Positions 50,701 through 59,767 of a stretch of DNA of 64,000 nucleotides are shown piece after piece. The stretch covers positions 1 to 64,000 of the forward strand of contig ONMI01000008.1 in NCBI GenBank assembly GCA_900318915.1, written 5' to 3'. The notes under the pieces are model-generated. The model did not search any database. It had not been told where the DNA came from and saw only the letters and a program-made list of their open reading frames with translations. The position numbers and the translations under genes are program-made. Source of the DNA: an uncultured Prevotellaceae bacterium (lineage in GTDB: Bacteria; Bacteroidota; Bacteroidia; Bacteroidales; Bacteroidaceae). Numbering within the stretch: position 1 is the stretch's first letter; every line of letters starts with the position of its first letter.

Positions 50701-52839
50701 TTAGCGAACCACAAACTTCTTGCCCTGCTTGATGTAGATGCCACGCTGCAGGCTGTTGGCATTCACCTGTACACCGTTCAGGTTGTAGACGGGAGCGTTG
50801 TGGTCGGAAACCATCATGCCGTTGTTGATCTCTTCGATACCGTCGCCGGCAACTGCCTTGAACACGTCGATGCGGGCAATGGCAGTGTCGATACGATAGA
50901 GGTTGAAGAGCTCAGTACCCTTCAGCACCTGTACGTTGCTGCCGTCGCCAAGGTTCATGGCCTTGTACTGAGCAGTAGCGTCTTCAACGCTGGTGCCAGC
51001 CTCGAATACGGGGTGCACAGAGCTGGTACCGTAGTCGCTGATGATGTAGAGGATGTAGAAGTCGTTGTCGGTAAGACCGTCAACGCCGATAGGACCGTTG
51101 GCATAGTTGATGGAAGTGCCGTCGTCGGTCTTGGTACCGGTGTTGATCAGACCGATGCCGTAGTTCACCTTCAGACCAGCCACGTCAGAACCGTCTCCAG
51201 CCTCGCTGTACCATGTGTAGACAGGAGCGAACATGCTGTGAGAGTTCTCAGCATTCAGCTTGGAGGGAACGAGGAGGAAGCGGCGGATAGCCTCGCAGCC
51301 GTTGGCGGTGGGACCGTAAACCACGTGCTTCTCCTTGAGGTCGTTGCCGTCGGCATCCTGCTCGCCGGTCTTGATCTCATAGTACATACGCTGACGGGCA
51401 GTCCAGTTGTTCTCACCCTTCATTTCGCTGGCATCGAGAGGATCGATCTCGGTGAAGCCGAGGCCGGTCAGGGTGCCCTCGCTCATGTGCTGGAAGTCGA
51501 CAGAAGCGCTCACAGCAAACTCAGTGTTGTTCTCATAGACAGTGGTCGACTCGGCAAAGCCGTAGGCGTGGGTCACCACAGTAAGGGTACCCTCCTGGGT
51601 CACGTTGATGCTGGTGCCGCTGGGTACCTCATTCTCGCCGGAAGTAACCACCTCACCGTTCTTGCCTCTGAAGTCGTAGGTCAGGGTTATGCTGGGCTGG
51701 GTGGGAACGCTGGCGTTGCTCACGGTCAGGTTGAGTTCCTTCACATAGCCGGTGTTCACCTTCTTGATGCTCACCTCTGCCATCGGGAGGGTGATGACGG
51801 AGCAGTCTACCTGCTCAATGGCATGCTCGGAGGTGGCTGTGCCAGCCTCGGTCCAAGCCTCGAGGGTACCGCTGGTGGTGGTCACGTAGTCGTAGGGGCT
51901 CTCCACGGCCAGGTCTTCATTGCCGCTGGCGTCCTTCACATGAAGGATCTCATCGTTGCTGGCCTCGAAGAAGATCTTGTAGGTACGCTCGGTCATGTTC
52001 ACGCCGGTCAGGGCGATGGTGGGCTTGTTGGCAAAGTCGCCGTCTACTTCCACCTGCACCTTCACATCGTCGATGGAGGCCTTGGAGCTGTAACGGCCCA
52101 GAAGCACGTTCAGACCGCTGATGTAAGGCTCGGCATTGGGGGCCATGTCAAGAACACCGGAGATAATCTCCTCGGTGTCGCTCTCATCGTTGATGAGGTA
52201 GCTGACAGTGCGGGCAGCCACATCCACAGTCACGTGGACATTGTACCAGGCATTCTCCGAAGCGGTGAAGCGGGTGTTGGGGTCGTTGTTGATCATGAAG
52301 TCGTAAGCGTAGTTGGTGAAGTCGGAGTTCGACTCCCAATACGGGTTGGTGTCGCCGTAGGCACCCTTCATCTGGGTGATGGCGAACAGACGGAGAGAGT
52401 CGGCAGCGGCATACTGGCCGTTGTTGATGGGCTTGGTCACCACGGGGTCACCCTCGGCCGGGGTGTAGGTGTGGGGAACCAAGAGGGCAATCTCATTCGA
52501 GAACTGGGTGTTGGCCACGGGGTCGCCGTTGTCAGTGCCTTTGGGGTTGACGTGACCCCACTGGAAGTGTACGGAGTACTTGTTCACCGACTCACCGTAG
52601 ATCTCGGTACCCCAGGTCAGCACAGCGTTGCGGTTGTTGTTGTTGCCAACAGAGAACTCGAACCACTTACCAAACTCGGTGGAGACGATAGCCATGTTGT
52701 CGGCCAGGTTGGGAGAACTCCAACCAGCATCGGCAGCTGTCTTCACGGTCTCAAAATCCTGCTTGTAGAGGTTCTTGATACCGGCGTTTGCAGTCACGCT
52801 GAGGGCGAAGGCTGCAAGAAGGAGATAAAATTTTCTCAT
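50701..52839 (-). CDS. Large secreted protein of the pectin locus, unknown function
   Basis: The 712-residue protein has a signal peptide (1-19). A lectin/LamG-like beta region follows (about 20-260, IKNLYKQDFETVKTAADAGW, ENAWYNVHVTVDVAARTVSY, NVLLGRYSSKASIDDVKVQV). Ig-like or chitobiase-type modules come next (about 265-460), then a C-terminal region of unknown fold. It ends VYNLNGVQVNANSLQRGIYI, a Prevotella-style secretion tail. It lacks a lipobox and catalytic motifs. Its position after two SusC/SusD pairs and before two PL11 lyases is that of a surface glycan-binding protein, but it could be an uncharacterised enzyme. Function not established. Confidence 0.75.
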   Translation of the reverse strand: MRKFYLLLAAFALSVTANAGIKNLYKQDFETVKTAADAGWSSPNLADNMAIVSTEFGKWFEFSVGNNNNRNAVLTWGTEIYGESVNKYSVHFQWGHVNPKGTDNGDPVANTQFSNEIALLVPHTYTPAEGDPVVTKPINNGQYAAADSLRLFAITQMKGAYGDTNPYWESNSDFTNYAYDFMINNDPNTRFTASENAWYNVHVTVDVAARTVSYLINDESDTEEIISGVLDMAPNAEPYISGLNVLLGRYSSKASIDDVKVQVEVDGDFANKPTIALTGVNMTERTYKIFFEASNDEILHVKDASGNEDLAVESPYDYVTTTSGTLEAWTEAGTATSEHAIEQVDCSVITLPMAEVSIKKVNTGYVKELNLTVSNASVPTQPSITLTYDFRGKNGEVVTSGENEVPSGTSINVTQEGTLTVVTHAYGFAESTTVYENNTEFAVSASVDFQHMSEGTLTGLGFTEIDPLDASEMKGENNWTARQRMYYEIKTGEQDADGNDLKEKHVVYGPTANGCEAIRRFLLVPSKLNAENSHSMFAPVYTWYSEAGDGSDVAGLKVNYGIGLINTGTKTDDGTSINYANGPIGVDGLTDNDFYILYIISDYGTSSVHPVFEAGTSVEDATAQYKAMNLGDGSNVQVLKGTELFNLYRIDTAIARIDVFKAVAGDGIEEINNGMMVSDHNAPVYNLNGVQVNANSLQRGIYIKQGKKFVVR

Positions 52840-52998
52840 AATGTTAGGTTTTGATGAATAATAGAATTAATGAACTCTCAGATAGATTTGTTATTATGGG
52901 CGAAATTACAAAGAATAGTTCAAACTGACAAATAATTGTTGTTTTTTTTACACTTTTTCAACTATCGCCCTGAAACTAAGATAATAATCTTTTAATGA

Positions 52999-53035
52999 GG
53001 CCTCCACCCCCTCCCTTTCAGGAAGGGGCGGGGCC
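52999..53035 (-). terminator. Imperfect hairpin after the second SusD gene
   Basis: A G+C-rich arm (ccccctccctt, near 53006-53017) pairs imperfectly with aaggggcgggg (near 53023-53033), flanked by self-pairing ggcc. It begins eight bases past the SusD stop on the minus strand; no T-run. Confidence 0.4.
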
Positions 53036-53042
53036 GTAGTTT

Positions 53043-54767
53043 TTACCAGCCGGGGTTCTGGGTGAGGGGAGCACCCGACTTGAGTATTTCGCTCTGCGGG
53101 ATGGGGAAGAGATACATCTTGTCGTCCCACTGGCGGTTCTGAATCACTTTCGGGGTGTAGGTGAAGCCTTCGCCCACCTTGTTGATTTCCATACCGCGGA
53201 TGGTGGTGAAGTACTTAGGTGCTTCTTTCCATCTTCTCACATCGAAGAAGCGGTGGCCTTCGAAAGCCAGCTCCACAAAACGCTCGTTCTTCAGGCGGCT
53301 CATGAAGGTGGCGGCGTCCAGACCCTCTTCGATATTGGGCTGACCGGCACGCTTGCGAACTACGTTGAGGGCAGCGGCAGGCGTCATGATGAAGCCTTGT
53401 GCGGCGGTGTAGCCGTCGTCGGTCAGGTTGAGCATGGCCTCGGCATAATTGAGGTAGAACTCAGCCAGACGGAAGGTCACCCATACGTGCTTGCAGGTGT
53501 TGGCACCGTTGCCGGCGGTCTGCACCGACTCGGTGACGTACTTCTTCAGATAGTAGCCGGTAGGTGTGGCGAAGGCGGTGGGTAGACCGTTCATACCACC
53601 CACGAAGGTCTCCAGGGGAGTGGTGTTGGCGTTGGGCCAGGAGTCGCCGTTGCAGGCTACGGTCAGGGCCAGACGCTTGTCGCGGTTGGCGTAGGGATTC
53701 TGCGGGTCGTAACCACTCTCGGGGTCGCTGATGAGCTTGCCGTTGGTCATCTCGTAAGCGTCGACCAGGTTCTGTGAGGGGCAGTTGCCGCCGCCGCCAC
53801 CGGCACCGGCGCCGGTCATGCCTACCGGGAAGTTGTAGGTCTCGAAGTTGCGGTTCTCCGTCGGCATACGGCGGGCGAAGATAATCTCGCCCAGGGCGTT
53901 GGCGTCGCTCCAGCTGGTGTTGCCGATGAAGAGACCCTTGTAGTCGGTCGAGAGCTTCATCTTGCGGGCGGAGCATGAGTCGAGCACGGCCTTGTTCAGC
54001 TCAGCGGCCTTGCGCCACAACTCCTTGTCGTTGTTGGGGTTGAAGAGCGGACTGGCGTGATAGAGGGCGGCACGGGCGCGCAGGGCCATCACGGTGAGGT
54101 TGTTGGCACGTCCGTTGTTGGCGGGCGACATGGCCAGATTGCCCAGATCGCCGTAGTCTTTGGTGATGCTGTCCTGGATGGCGGCACACTCGCTGTCGAT
54201 GAACTGGAAGATCTCTTCGGCAGTGGCGCGGGGCTGGGCGTTGGCCTCGTCGGCACTCATGTTGGTGGTGAGGAGGGGCACACCGCCATACTGACGCAGC
54301 AGCAGGAAGTAGAAGTAGGCACGGGCCCAGCGGGCTTCCCACTGGTAGTTGTTGTACTGATACATCTCGGCTTCGTAGTTCTTGTCGAGGATGTAGTCTT
54401 CGAACTTAAGTCCGGTGAACTCGTCGAGGAACAGGTTGCAGTAGTTGATGCCGTGGTAGCAGGTGGTCCACAGCGAGCTGTTGGCGTTGGTGGGGCTCCA
54501 GGCACCGTTGTAGAAGCTCTCGATGGCGTTGCCGTCGTGCGAGTAGACCGACTCGTCGGTGGCCGAGCTGAGCATGGCGCCGCTGTAGTTGCCGAAGTCG
54601 CTGTCCAGGTCGGCGTAGATGGTGGAGAGGAATCCTCCGGCACGCTCAAACTTCGTCTTCATGTATTGAGCGTCGTAGATACTGTACTCCTTGTAGTCCA
54701 TCTGGTCGCTGCATGAGGCGAGCGACAGTGCTGCAAGTGCACTAAGGAATATTTTGTTCAGTTTCAT
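53043..54767 (-). CDS. SusD/RagB-family outer-membrane lipoprotein
   Basis: The 574-residue protein has a lipoprotein signal with lipobox LASC (Cys19) and the SusD alpha-helical fold. Marks include FERAGGFLSTIYADLDSDFG, YQWEARWARAYFYFLLLRQYG, GVPLLTTNMSADEANAQPRA, RLKNERFVELAFEGHRFFDV and the C-terminal end PLTQNPGW. It forms the lid of the SusC channel encoded just upstream (22 bp) and captures oligosaccharide at the cell surface. Within this locus the ligand is probably a rhamnogalacturonan fragment. Confidence 0.95.
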   Translation of the reverse strand: MKLNKIFLSALAALSLASCSDQMDYKEYSIYDAQYMKTKFERAGGFLSTIYADLDSDFGNYSGAMLSSATDESVYSHDGNAIESFYNGAWSPTNANSSLWTTCYHGINYCNLFLDEFTGLKFEDYILDKNYEAEMYQYNNYQWEARWARAYFYFLLLRQYGGVPLLTTNMSADEANAQPRATAEEIFQFIDSECAAIQDSITKDYGDLGNLAMSPANNGRANNLTVMALRARAALYHASPLFNPNNDKELWRKAAELNKAVLDSCSARKMKLSTDYKGLFIGNTSWSDANALGEIIFARRMPTENRNFETYNFPVGMTGAGAGGGGGNCPSQNLVDAYEMTNGKLISDPESGYDPQNPYANRDKRLALTVACNGDSWPNANTTPLETFVGGMNGLPTAFATPTGYYLKKYVTESVQTAGNGANTCKHVWVTFRLAEFYLNYAEAMLNLTDDGYTAAQGFIMTPAAALNVVRKRAGQPNIEEGLDAATFMSRLKNERFVELAFEGHRFFDVRRWKEAPKYFTTIRGMEINKVGEGFTYTPKVIQNRQWDDKMYLFPIPQSEILKSGAPLTQNPGW

Positions 54768-54789
54768 ATTCTTCTGTCTGTTTTAAGGT

Positions 54790-57621
54790 TTAGAAAGACA
54801 ATGCCACACCTACGACGACACTCTTGGTGAGAGGAGCGGTCACACCGTAGCTCTCGGCATCGGCACCGTCGATTTTGTCCGAGCAGAACAGGTCTACACC
54901 GCGCACGTACAGTTTGGCAGTGTTGATGAATCCTGTCTTCTGCATGATGGCCTCGGGGAAGTTGTAGTACACTTCCACGTTGCGCAGCTTGAAGAACGAG
55001 CGGTCGCGCATCCAGAAGGTACTGGTCTGGTAGTTGTTGGCGTTGCTCGTGGTGGTCAGGCGCGGATACTTGGCGTTGGGGTCGGGGTTGGAGGGACTCC
55101 AGCGGCCGTCGTAGTACTCCTGCGAGAGCGAGGTGCTGTTCAGAAGGGGCCAGTACATACCTTTGGCGTTCAGGTTGGCGGTATAGTTGCCCACACCCTG
55201 GAAGAGGATGCTGAAGCCTAAGCCTTTGTACTCGGCGCCGGCATGGAGGTTGTAGAAGATCTCCGGTGCATAGGCGCTGTGGCCGATTTTCGTAACGTCG
55301 TTGGCGTCAATCTTGTTGTCTCTGTTCACATCCTCATACTTGATGTCGCCGGGGCGCACGGTCGAGAAGTTCTGAACAGGGCTGGCGTCGATGTCGGCCT
55401 GGTCGCGGAACAGACCGATGGCTTTCAGACCATAGACAGAGTTGAGGGGATTGCCCGTCTGCACAAGGTTCTCAAAGGCTTTCGGCTCCTCAGCCTGCTC
55501 CTTGATCTCATTCTTGTTGAAGTTGAACATACCGCCCACATTGAAGGTGAGGTCGCCCAGACGCTTGGTGTAGTCGAGCGAGAGCTCAAAGCCGTGGCTG
55601 TCTACCACACCGGCGTTGATGTAGGGAGCGTCGAAACCGATAAGCTTGGTGTAGGCGCCGGCACCCGATACCCAGATGTCGGTGCGGTGCTGCATGTAGA
55701 AGTCGAGTTCTGCATTCAGACCCTCGAAGAGCACAGCGTCGATACCTACATTATATTTGTAGGCTTTCTCGTGCTTGGGATTGGCGGTGGGAAGGATACC
55801 CAGGGTGGTGTTGGCGTAGATCACGTCGTAACCGCTGCCGAAGGGATAGCTGCCGGTGGCCGAGGTAGCCTGGCCGTAGCTCTCGGCGTAGTAGTTCCAC
55901 ACGTTGTCGCCCGGCACATAGTCGGCATTGATGATGCCGGCGCTGGCACGGAGCTTCAGGAAGTTCACCACAGGATTGTCTTTCAGAAATTCCTCGTTGG
56001 AGAGCACCCAGGCTGCCGATACGGTGGGCGAGAAGTTCCACTTGGTGCCAGGGGCCAGACGGTTGGTGCCGGAGTAGAGCAGGGCCACCTCGCCGATGTA
56101 CTTGTTGGCGTAGCCGTAGTGGCCGAGCCACGACAGGTTCTGGCGGTAGATGGTGTAGTCGGTCTTGCCGGTGGTGTTCTGGTACTCATAGTCCCACTTC
56201 AGCTGACTGTATACATAGTGGTTGTCGTTGAAGGTGCGGTTGAAGTTGAAACCGGCCGAGAAAATCAGACGGCGGGCCCAGTCGGTGGTGCCGGCTGCCT
56301 TGCCCATGGTGCCGGGAGTACCCGACGACCAGTAATCGCCCAGCACGGGCTTGCCGCCCTCCCAACTTGTCACGGGATAGTTACCGTAGACATAGGTCAT
56401 GCTGTGGTTCTCGTAGAGGGTTGAGTAGGTGTCGTAACCCAGACGGGCGGTGAGGCTCAGACCCTCAATCCAGTATTTGAGGTCCTGGTCGAGCGTCATG
56501 TCGGCGAAGAGGGCACGCTCATGGAGCTTGTAGTAAGCGGCGCCGGCCGACTGAGCCACGGGGTTGAGTGTTCCGTCGTAGGTGCTGCTGCCGCCCCATT
56601 CTCCGTTCTCGTTCATCACGGGGAAGGCCAGCGAGGGAAGGCTGTACACCTTGTCCCAAAGGTCGGCCTGCTCGCCCGGCCGCGACATCTCGCTGAGCAC
56701 ACCCAGCATGTTCACCTTGAGCATGGTGGTGGGAGTGAGGTCGATATCGAGGTTGGTGCGCAGGTTGCCGCGCACATACTTGTCCTGGGTGCTGTAGCCG
56801 TCGTTCTTGTCGAACTGCTTGATGAATCCCTTGTCGGAGAGCAGGTTCACCATGGTGAAGTAACGGAAACGCTCGCCGCCGCCGCTGAACTCCACACCAA
56901 TCTTATTGTTGGCGCCGGTCTTGCGGAAGGTCTCGTCCATCCAGTTCACACTGGGATACTGATAGGGATAGCTGCCGTTCTGGAAGGCGGCAATCTCCTC
57001 CTGCGAGTAGCGGGGAGCGGAACCCTCATTGGCCAAAGCCTCGTTCACGGCGCTGGCGAAGGTGGCACCGTCGACAAACTTGGGACGGTCGCTCTGGAAA
57101 TTGAACAGATGGTCATAGGTGACGCGGAAGTTCTGGCTGTTGTACTGACCGTGCTTGGTCACAATCTGGATGGCACCGTTGGCGCCTTTGTAGCCGAAGA
57201 GGGCCACGGCGGCGGCATCCTTCAGAATGGACACATGGTCCACTTCCTCGGGGCTCACGGTGCTGATGTCGCGCTCCACACCGTCGACGAGGATGAGCGG
57301 GGCGCTGGTGCTCAGACTCTGCAGACCGCGCACGTAGAAGGTGGGATTCTGCTCAAAGTAGGTGCCGCTGCCCTGCAGGGACACAAGGCCGTTGCCCTGA
57401 CCGAGAATTGAATTGCCGATATTCTTGGCTGAGCGTTTGTTCACATCCCTGCTCGTTATGACAGAGACTGCCGCCGTCGACTGGGCGCGGGTGAAGTCCT
57501 TGTTGGCTCCCACCTCGATGGCCTGGTCAACGAACTCAATGCCGGTGCTGTCTTGCTGTGCAGCTGCCGGCAGGCAGAGTCCTGCCAGCAGTGATAGCAT
57601 GTATATATTTTTCTTCTTCAT
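54790..57621 (-). CDS. SusC/RagA-family TonB-dependent transporter, short form
   Basis: The 943-residue protein has a signal peptide (1-21), a plug domain (about 45-165: VSVITSRDVNKRSAKNIGNS, PTFYVRGLQSLSTSAPLILV, DHVSILKDAAAVALFGYKGA) and a 22-strand barrel. It ends in an aromatic residue (VVVGVALSF). It lacks the N-terminal carboxypeptidase-regulatory-like domain present in the partner at 59768-63085, so it is about 160 residues shorter. It imports bound oligosaccharide using TonB energy, with SusD at 53043-54767. It lies 39 bp after the first SusD gene. Confidence 0.95.
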   Translation of the reverse strand: MKKKNIYMLSLLAGLCLPAAAQQDSTGIEFVDQAIEVGANKDFTRAQSTAAVSVITSRDVNKRSAKNIGNSILGQGNGLVSLQGSGTYFEQNPTFYVRGLQSLSTSAPLILVDGVERDISTVSPEEVDHVSILKDAAAVALFGYKGANGAIQIVTKHGQYNSQNFRVTYDHLFNFQSDRPKFVDGATFASAVNEALANEGSAPRYSQEEIAAFQNGSYPYQYPSVNWMDETFRKTGANNKIGVEFSGGGERFRYFTMVNLLSDKGFIKQFDKNDGYSTQDKYVRGNLRTNLDIDLTPTTMLKVNMLGVLSEMSRPGEQADLWDKVYSLPSLAFPVMNENGEWGGSSTYDGTLNPVAQSAGAAYYKLHERALFADMTLDQDLKYWIEGLSLTARLGYDTYSTLYENHSMTYVYGNYPVTSWEGGKPVLGDYWSSGTPGTMGKAAGTTDWARRLIFSAGFNFNRTFNDNHYVYSQLKWDYEYQNTTGKTDYTIYRQNLSWLGHYGYANKYIGEVALLYSGTNRLAPGTKWNFSPTVSAAWVLSNEEFLKDNPVVNFLKLRASAGIINADYVPGDNVWNYYAESYGQATSATGSYPFGSGYDVIYANTTLGILPTANPKHEKAYKYNVGIDAVLFEGLNAELDFYMQHRTDIWVSGAGAYTKLIGFDAPYINAGVVDSHGFELSLDYTKRLGDLTFNVGGMFNFNKNEIKEQAEEPKAFENLVQTGNPLNSVYGLKAIGLFRDQADIDASPVQNFSTVRPGDIKYEDVNRDNKIDANDVTKIGHSAYAPEIFYNLHAGAEYKGLGFSILFQGVGNYTANLNAKGMYWPLLNSTSLSQEYYDGRWSPSNPDPNAKYPRLTTTSNANNYQTSTFWMRDRSFFKLRNVEVYYNFPEAIMQKTGFINTAKLYVRGVDLFCSDKIDGADAESYGVTAPLTKSVVVGVALSF

Positions 57622-57660
57622 AATGATTCTTTGTTATTCATTGGTACATAGGGGTGGCGC

Positions 57661-59739
57661 TTACCATCCAGGATTCTGGACAAGACCGTAGTTCTTGTTG
57701 ATTTCACTCAGAGGCAGTGGCATGAGCAACCACTTACGTACCTCAAGGTCATTGGGAGAGTAGTCCCACAGATAGCGGGCGCGGTTCTGAAGCTCGAAAA
57801 TCTCATAGTCGAACACAGAGGGCTCTTTCAGACCGGCTTTCTTGTCGTCGCCGATGTAGGGACGCGACGAGCGCACCCACTCTCTCTTCGAGTTCTGCAT
57901 CATACGGTAGGTCACCAGACCGTGCAGGCGCTTGGTCATCCAGTCGGTACGCTTGTAGCGTATCATGTCGTAGTAGCGGTTGTTCGACATACCCAGCTCG
58001 CAGGCACGCTCACGGAGCACCTCGGAGAGCACACCCTCTTTGGTGGAGAGGTTGGGAAGGGTCGACTTGTCGCCCTTGAAGGCGGCCTGGCCGTATTTCA
58101 GACCTTTCAGACCCACGCGGGCTCTCACCTCGTCGACCTTGGCGATGGCCTCATCGAGGCGGCCGCATTGTGCTAGACACTCTGCATACATGAGGAGCAT
58201 CTCATCGTAGCTCAGATATACCCAATGTACGAACTTACCGTAGTATTCCTGACCCAGGAAGTATTTCATGGTGCCGTAGCCTGTGGAGAAACGGGCCACG
58301 TCCTTCTCGGTGATCTTGGTCTTGCCGTCTTCATCCAGAATGGCCACGTCGTTGCTCTCATGCTCACCGCCCACCCAAAGCTCGTAGGTGTCGCCCTCGG
58401 CCTTGCCGGTGGTCCAGTTGAGCGAGAGGGTCTGACCGTTCACGATGGCGTTTTCATAGAGGCGCGGGTCGCGCGAGGCGTCTTTCTTCACAGAGGTTTT
58501 CAGCTGGGTGTACTTGTAGAACAATTGTCCCTTCTCACCGTATATCTTGCCGTCGATGGAGTCTTGCTTCCAGTCGAAGGGGGTACCGTTTGCCCAGGGG
58601 AACATTTCCACATATTCCTCGGTGGGACCGTAGGAGTGACGGAACGGACCGCTGCCGCCCACAAAGTTCCACCACTGATAGGAGGCTTTGTTGCTGGTGG
58701 TGGTGGTCACAGCTGTGCGGTGCAGGATCTCGCGGCTGCCCTGATAGATGTAACCCATGCGGTAAGCCTGGCGGTAGGCCTCGGGAGTGGTGCCGGTGGC
58801 CATGTTCAGACCCCAGTAGTTGCCGTTCTTGGCGTTGTCGTTGAAGAAGTCCTCGCAGGCCTGCAGGGCCTGCTGCCAGCGCTCCTGCTTGAAACCGCCG
58901 TGCCACACAAGGCTGTCTTGTTCGGCCTGGCTGTTGCCGTCGTAGTAGGGTTTGTCGTCATTGTACAGCGGCGAGGCGTTGAAGAGCAGGATCTTGGCCT
59001 TCAGCGCGCGGGCGCCAGCGGCGGTCCAGCGGCCGGTGTTGTTGGCGGCATCGGTGTCGATGGTGTTGCCGTTGTAGGCCCAGGGCAGGTCGGGGATGGC
59101 CTCGTCCAGCAGCCGCACCATGAACAGGGCTGTCTGCTCGGCAGTGGCACGTTTCACCTCGAAGGTGGATTCCGTACCCGTGAAGGTGTGGTCGATGATG
59201 GGCAGACCGCCGTAGATGGAGTAGAGGTCGAAGTAGCGGGCTGCTGCCAGACACTTGGCCTGGGCTATCATGTTCTTTTTCTCCTGATCGCTGAGGCCCG
59301 GCACATTGTCGATGTTGTCGATGAGCAGCCAGCAGCGACGCACGGTCTCCCAGACAAAGTCGTTGCTGTAGCCAATCAGTCCACTGTTGTTGGACGTCAA
59401 AAGTCCGCCATAATATCTATTGTAGGCTTCCGAGCCGCTGAAGTGCTGCTGGTAGCAGTCGGTCATGGCGTCGAGTTTCGAGTTCCAGTAGCTGGCACTC
59501 CAGGGAGCGCTGGTGGCATTCTTGAAGGGCAGTCCGTAATACTGCAGCACATACAGTCCGACGAGGAACTGCTTGGTGTACTCAGCGCTGGCAAACACCG
59601 TGTCGAGAGAGACGGTTCCACCCGGGGTCTTCTCAATGAAGGCGTTGCCGAATTTGATTTCATCGGTGCAAGAGGTGAACGCCATGCTTCCTATCAACAG
59701 CGCCACTACTCCCGATGCTATTCTATGATGTAATTTCAT
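57661..59739 (-). CDS. SusD/RagB-family outer-membrane lipoprotein
   Basis: The 692-residue protein has a lipoprotein signal (FTSC, Cys25). SusD features include SYWNSKLDAMTDCYQQHFSG, KCLAAARYFDLYSIYGGLPI, YLSYDEMLLMYAECLAQCGR, LSEVLRERACELGMSNNRYY and the end GLVQNPGW. At 692 residues it is longer than typical SusD (about 550), with insertions in the central part, which suggests a larger or branched ligand. It starts 28 bp after the stop of the first SusC gene. Confidence 0.95.
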   Translation of the reverse strand: MKLHHRIASGVVALLIGSMAFTSCTDEIKFGNAFIEKTPGGTVSLDTVFASAEYTKQFLVGLYVLQYYGLPFKNATSAPWSASYWNSKLDAMTDCYQQHFSGSEAYNRYYGGLLTSNNSGLIGYSNDFVWETVRRCWLLIDNIDNVPGLSDQEKKNMIAQAKCLAAARYFDLYSIYGGLPIIDHTFTGTESTFEVKRATAEQTALFMVRLLDEAIPDLPWAYNGNTIDTDAANNTGRWTAAGARALKAKILLFNASPLYNDDKPYYDGNSQAEQDSLVWHGGFKQERWQQALQACEDFFNDNAKNGNYWGLNMATGTTPEAYRQAYRMGYIYQGSREILHRTAVTTTTSNKASYQWWNFVGGSGPFRHSYGPTEEYVEMFPWANGTPFDWKQDSIDGKIYGEKGQLFYKYTQLKTSVKKDASRDPRLYENAIVNGQTLSLNWTTGKAEGDTYELWVGGEHESNDVAILDEDGKTKITEKDVARFSTGYGTMKYFLGQEYYGKFVHWVYLSYDEMLLMYAECLAQCGRLDEAIAKVDEVRARVGLKGLKYGQAAFKGDKSTLPNLSTKEGVLSEVLRERACELGMSNNRYYDMIRYKRTDWMTKRLHGLVTYRMMQNSKREWVRSSRPYIGDDKKAGLKEPSVFDYEIFELQNRARYLWDYSPNDLEVRKWLLMPLPLSEINKNYGLVQNPGW

Positions 59740-59767
59740 AATTGTTACCTTATTTTATTATATTGTG

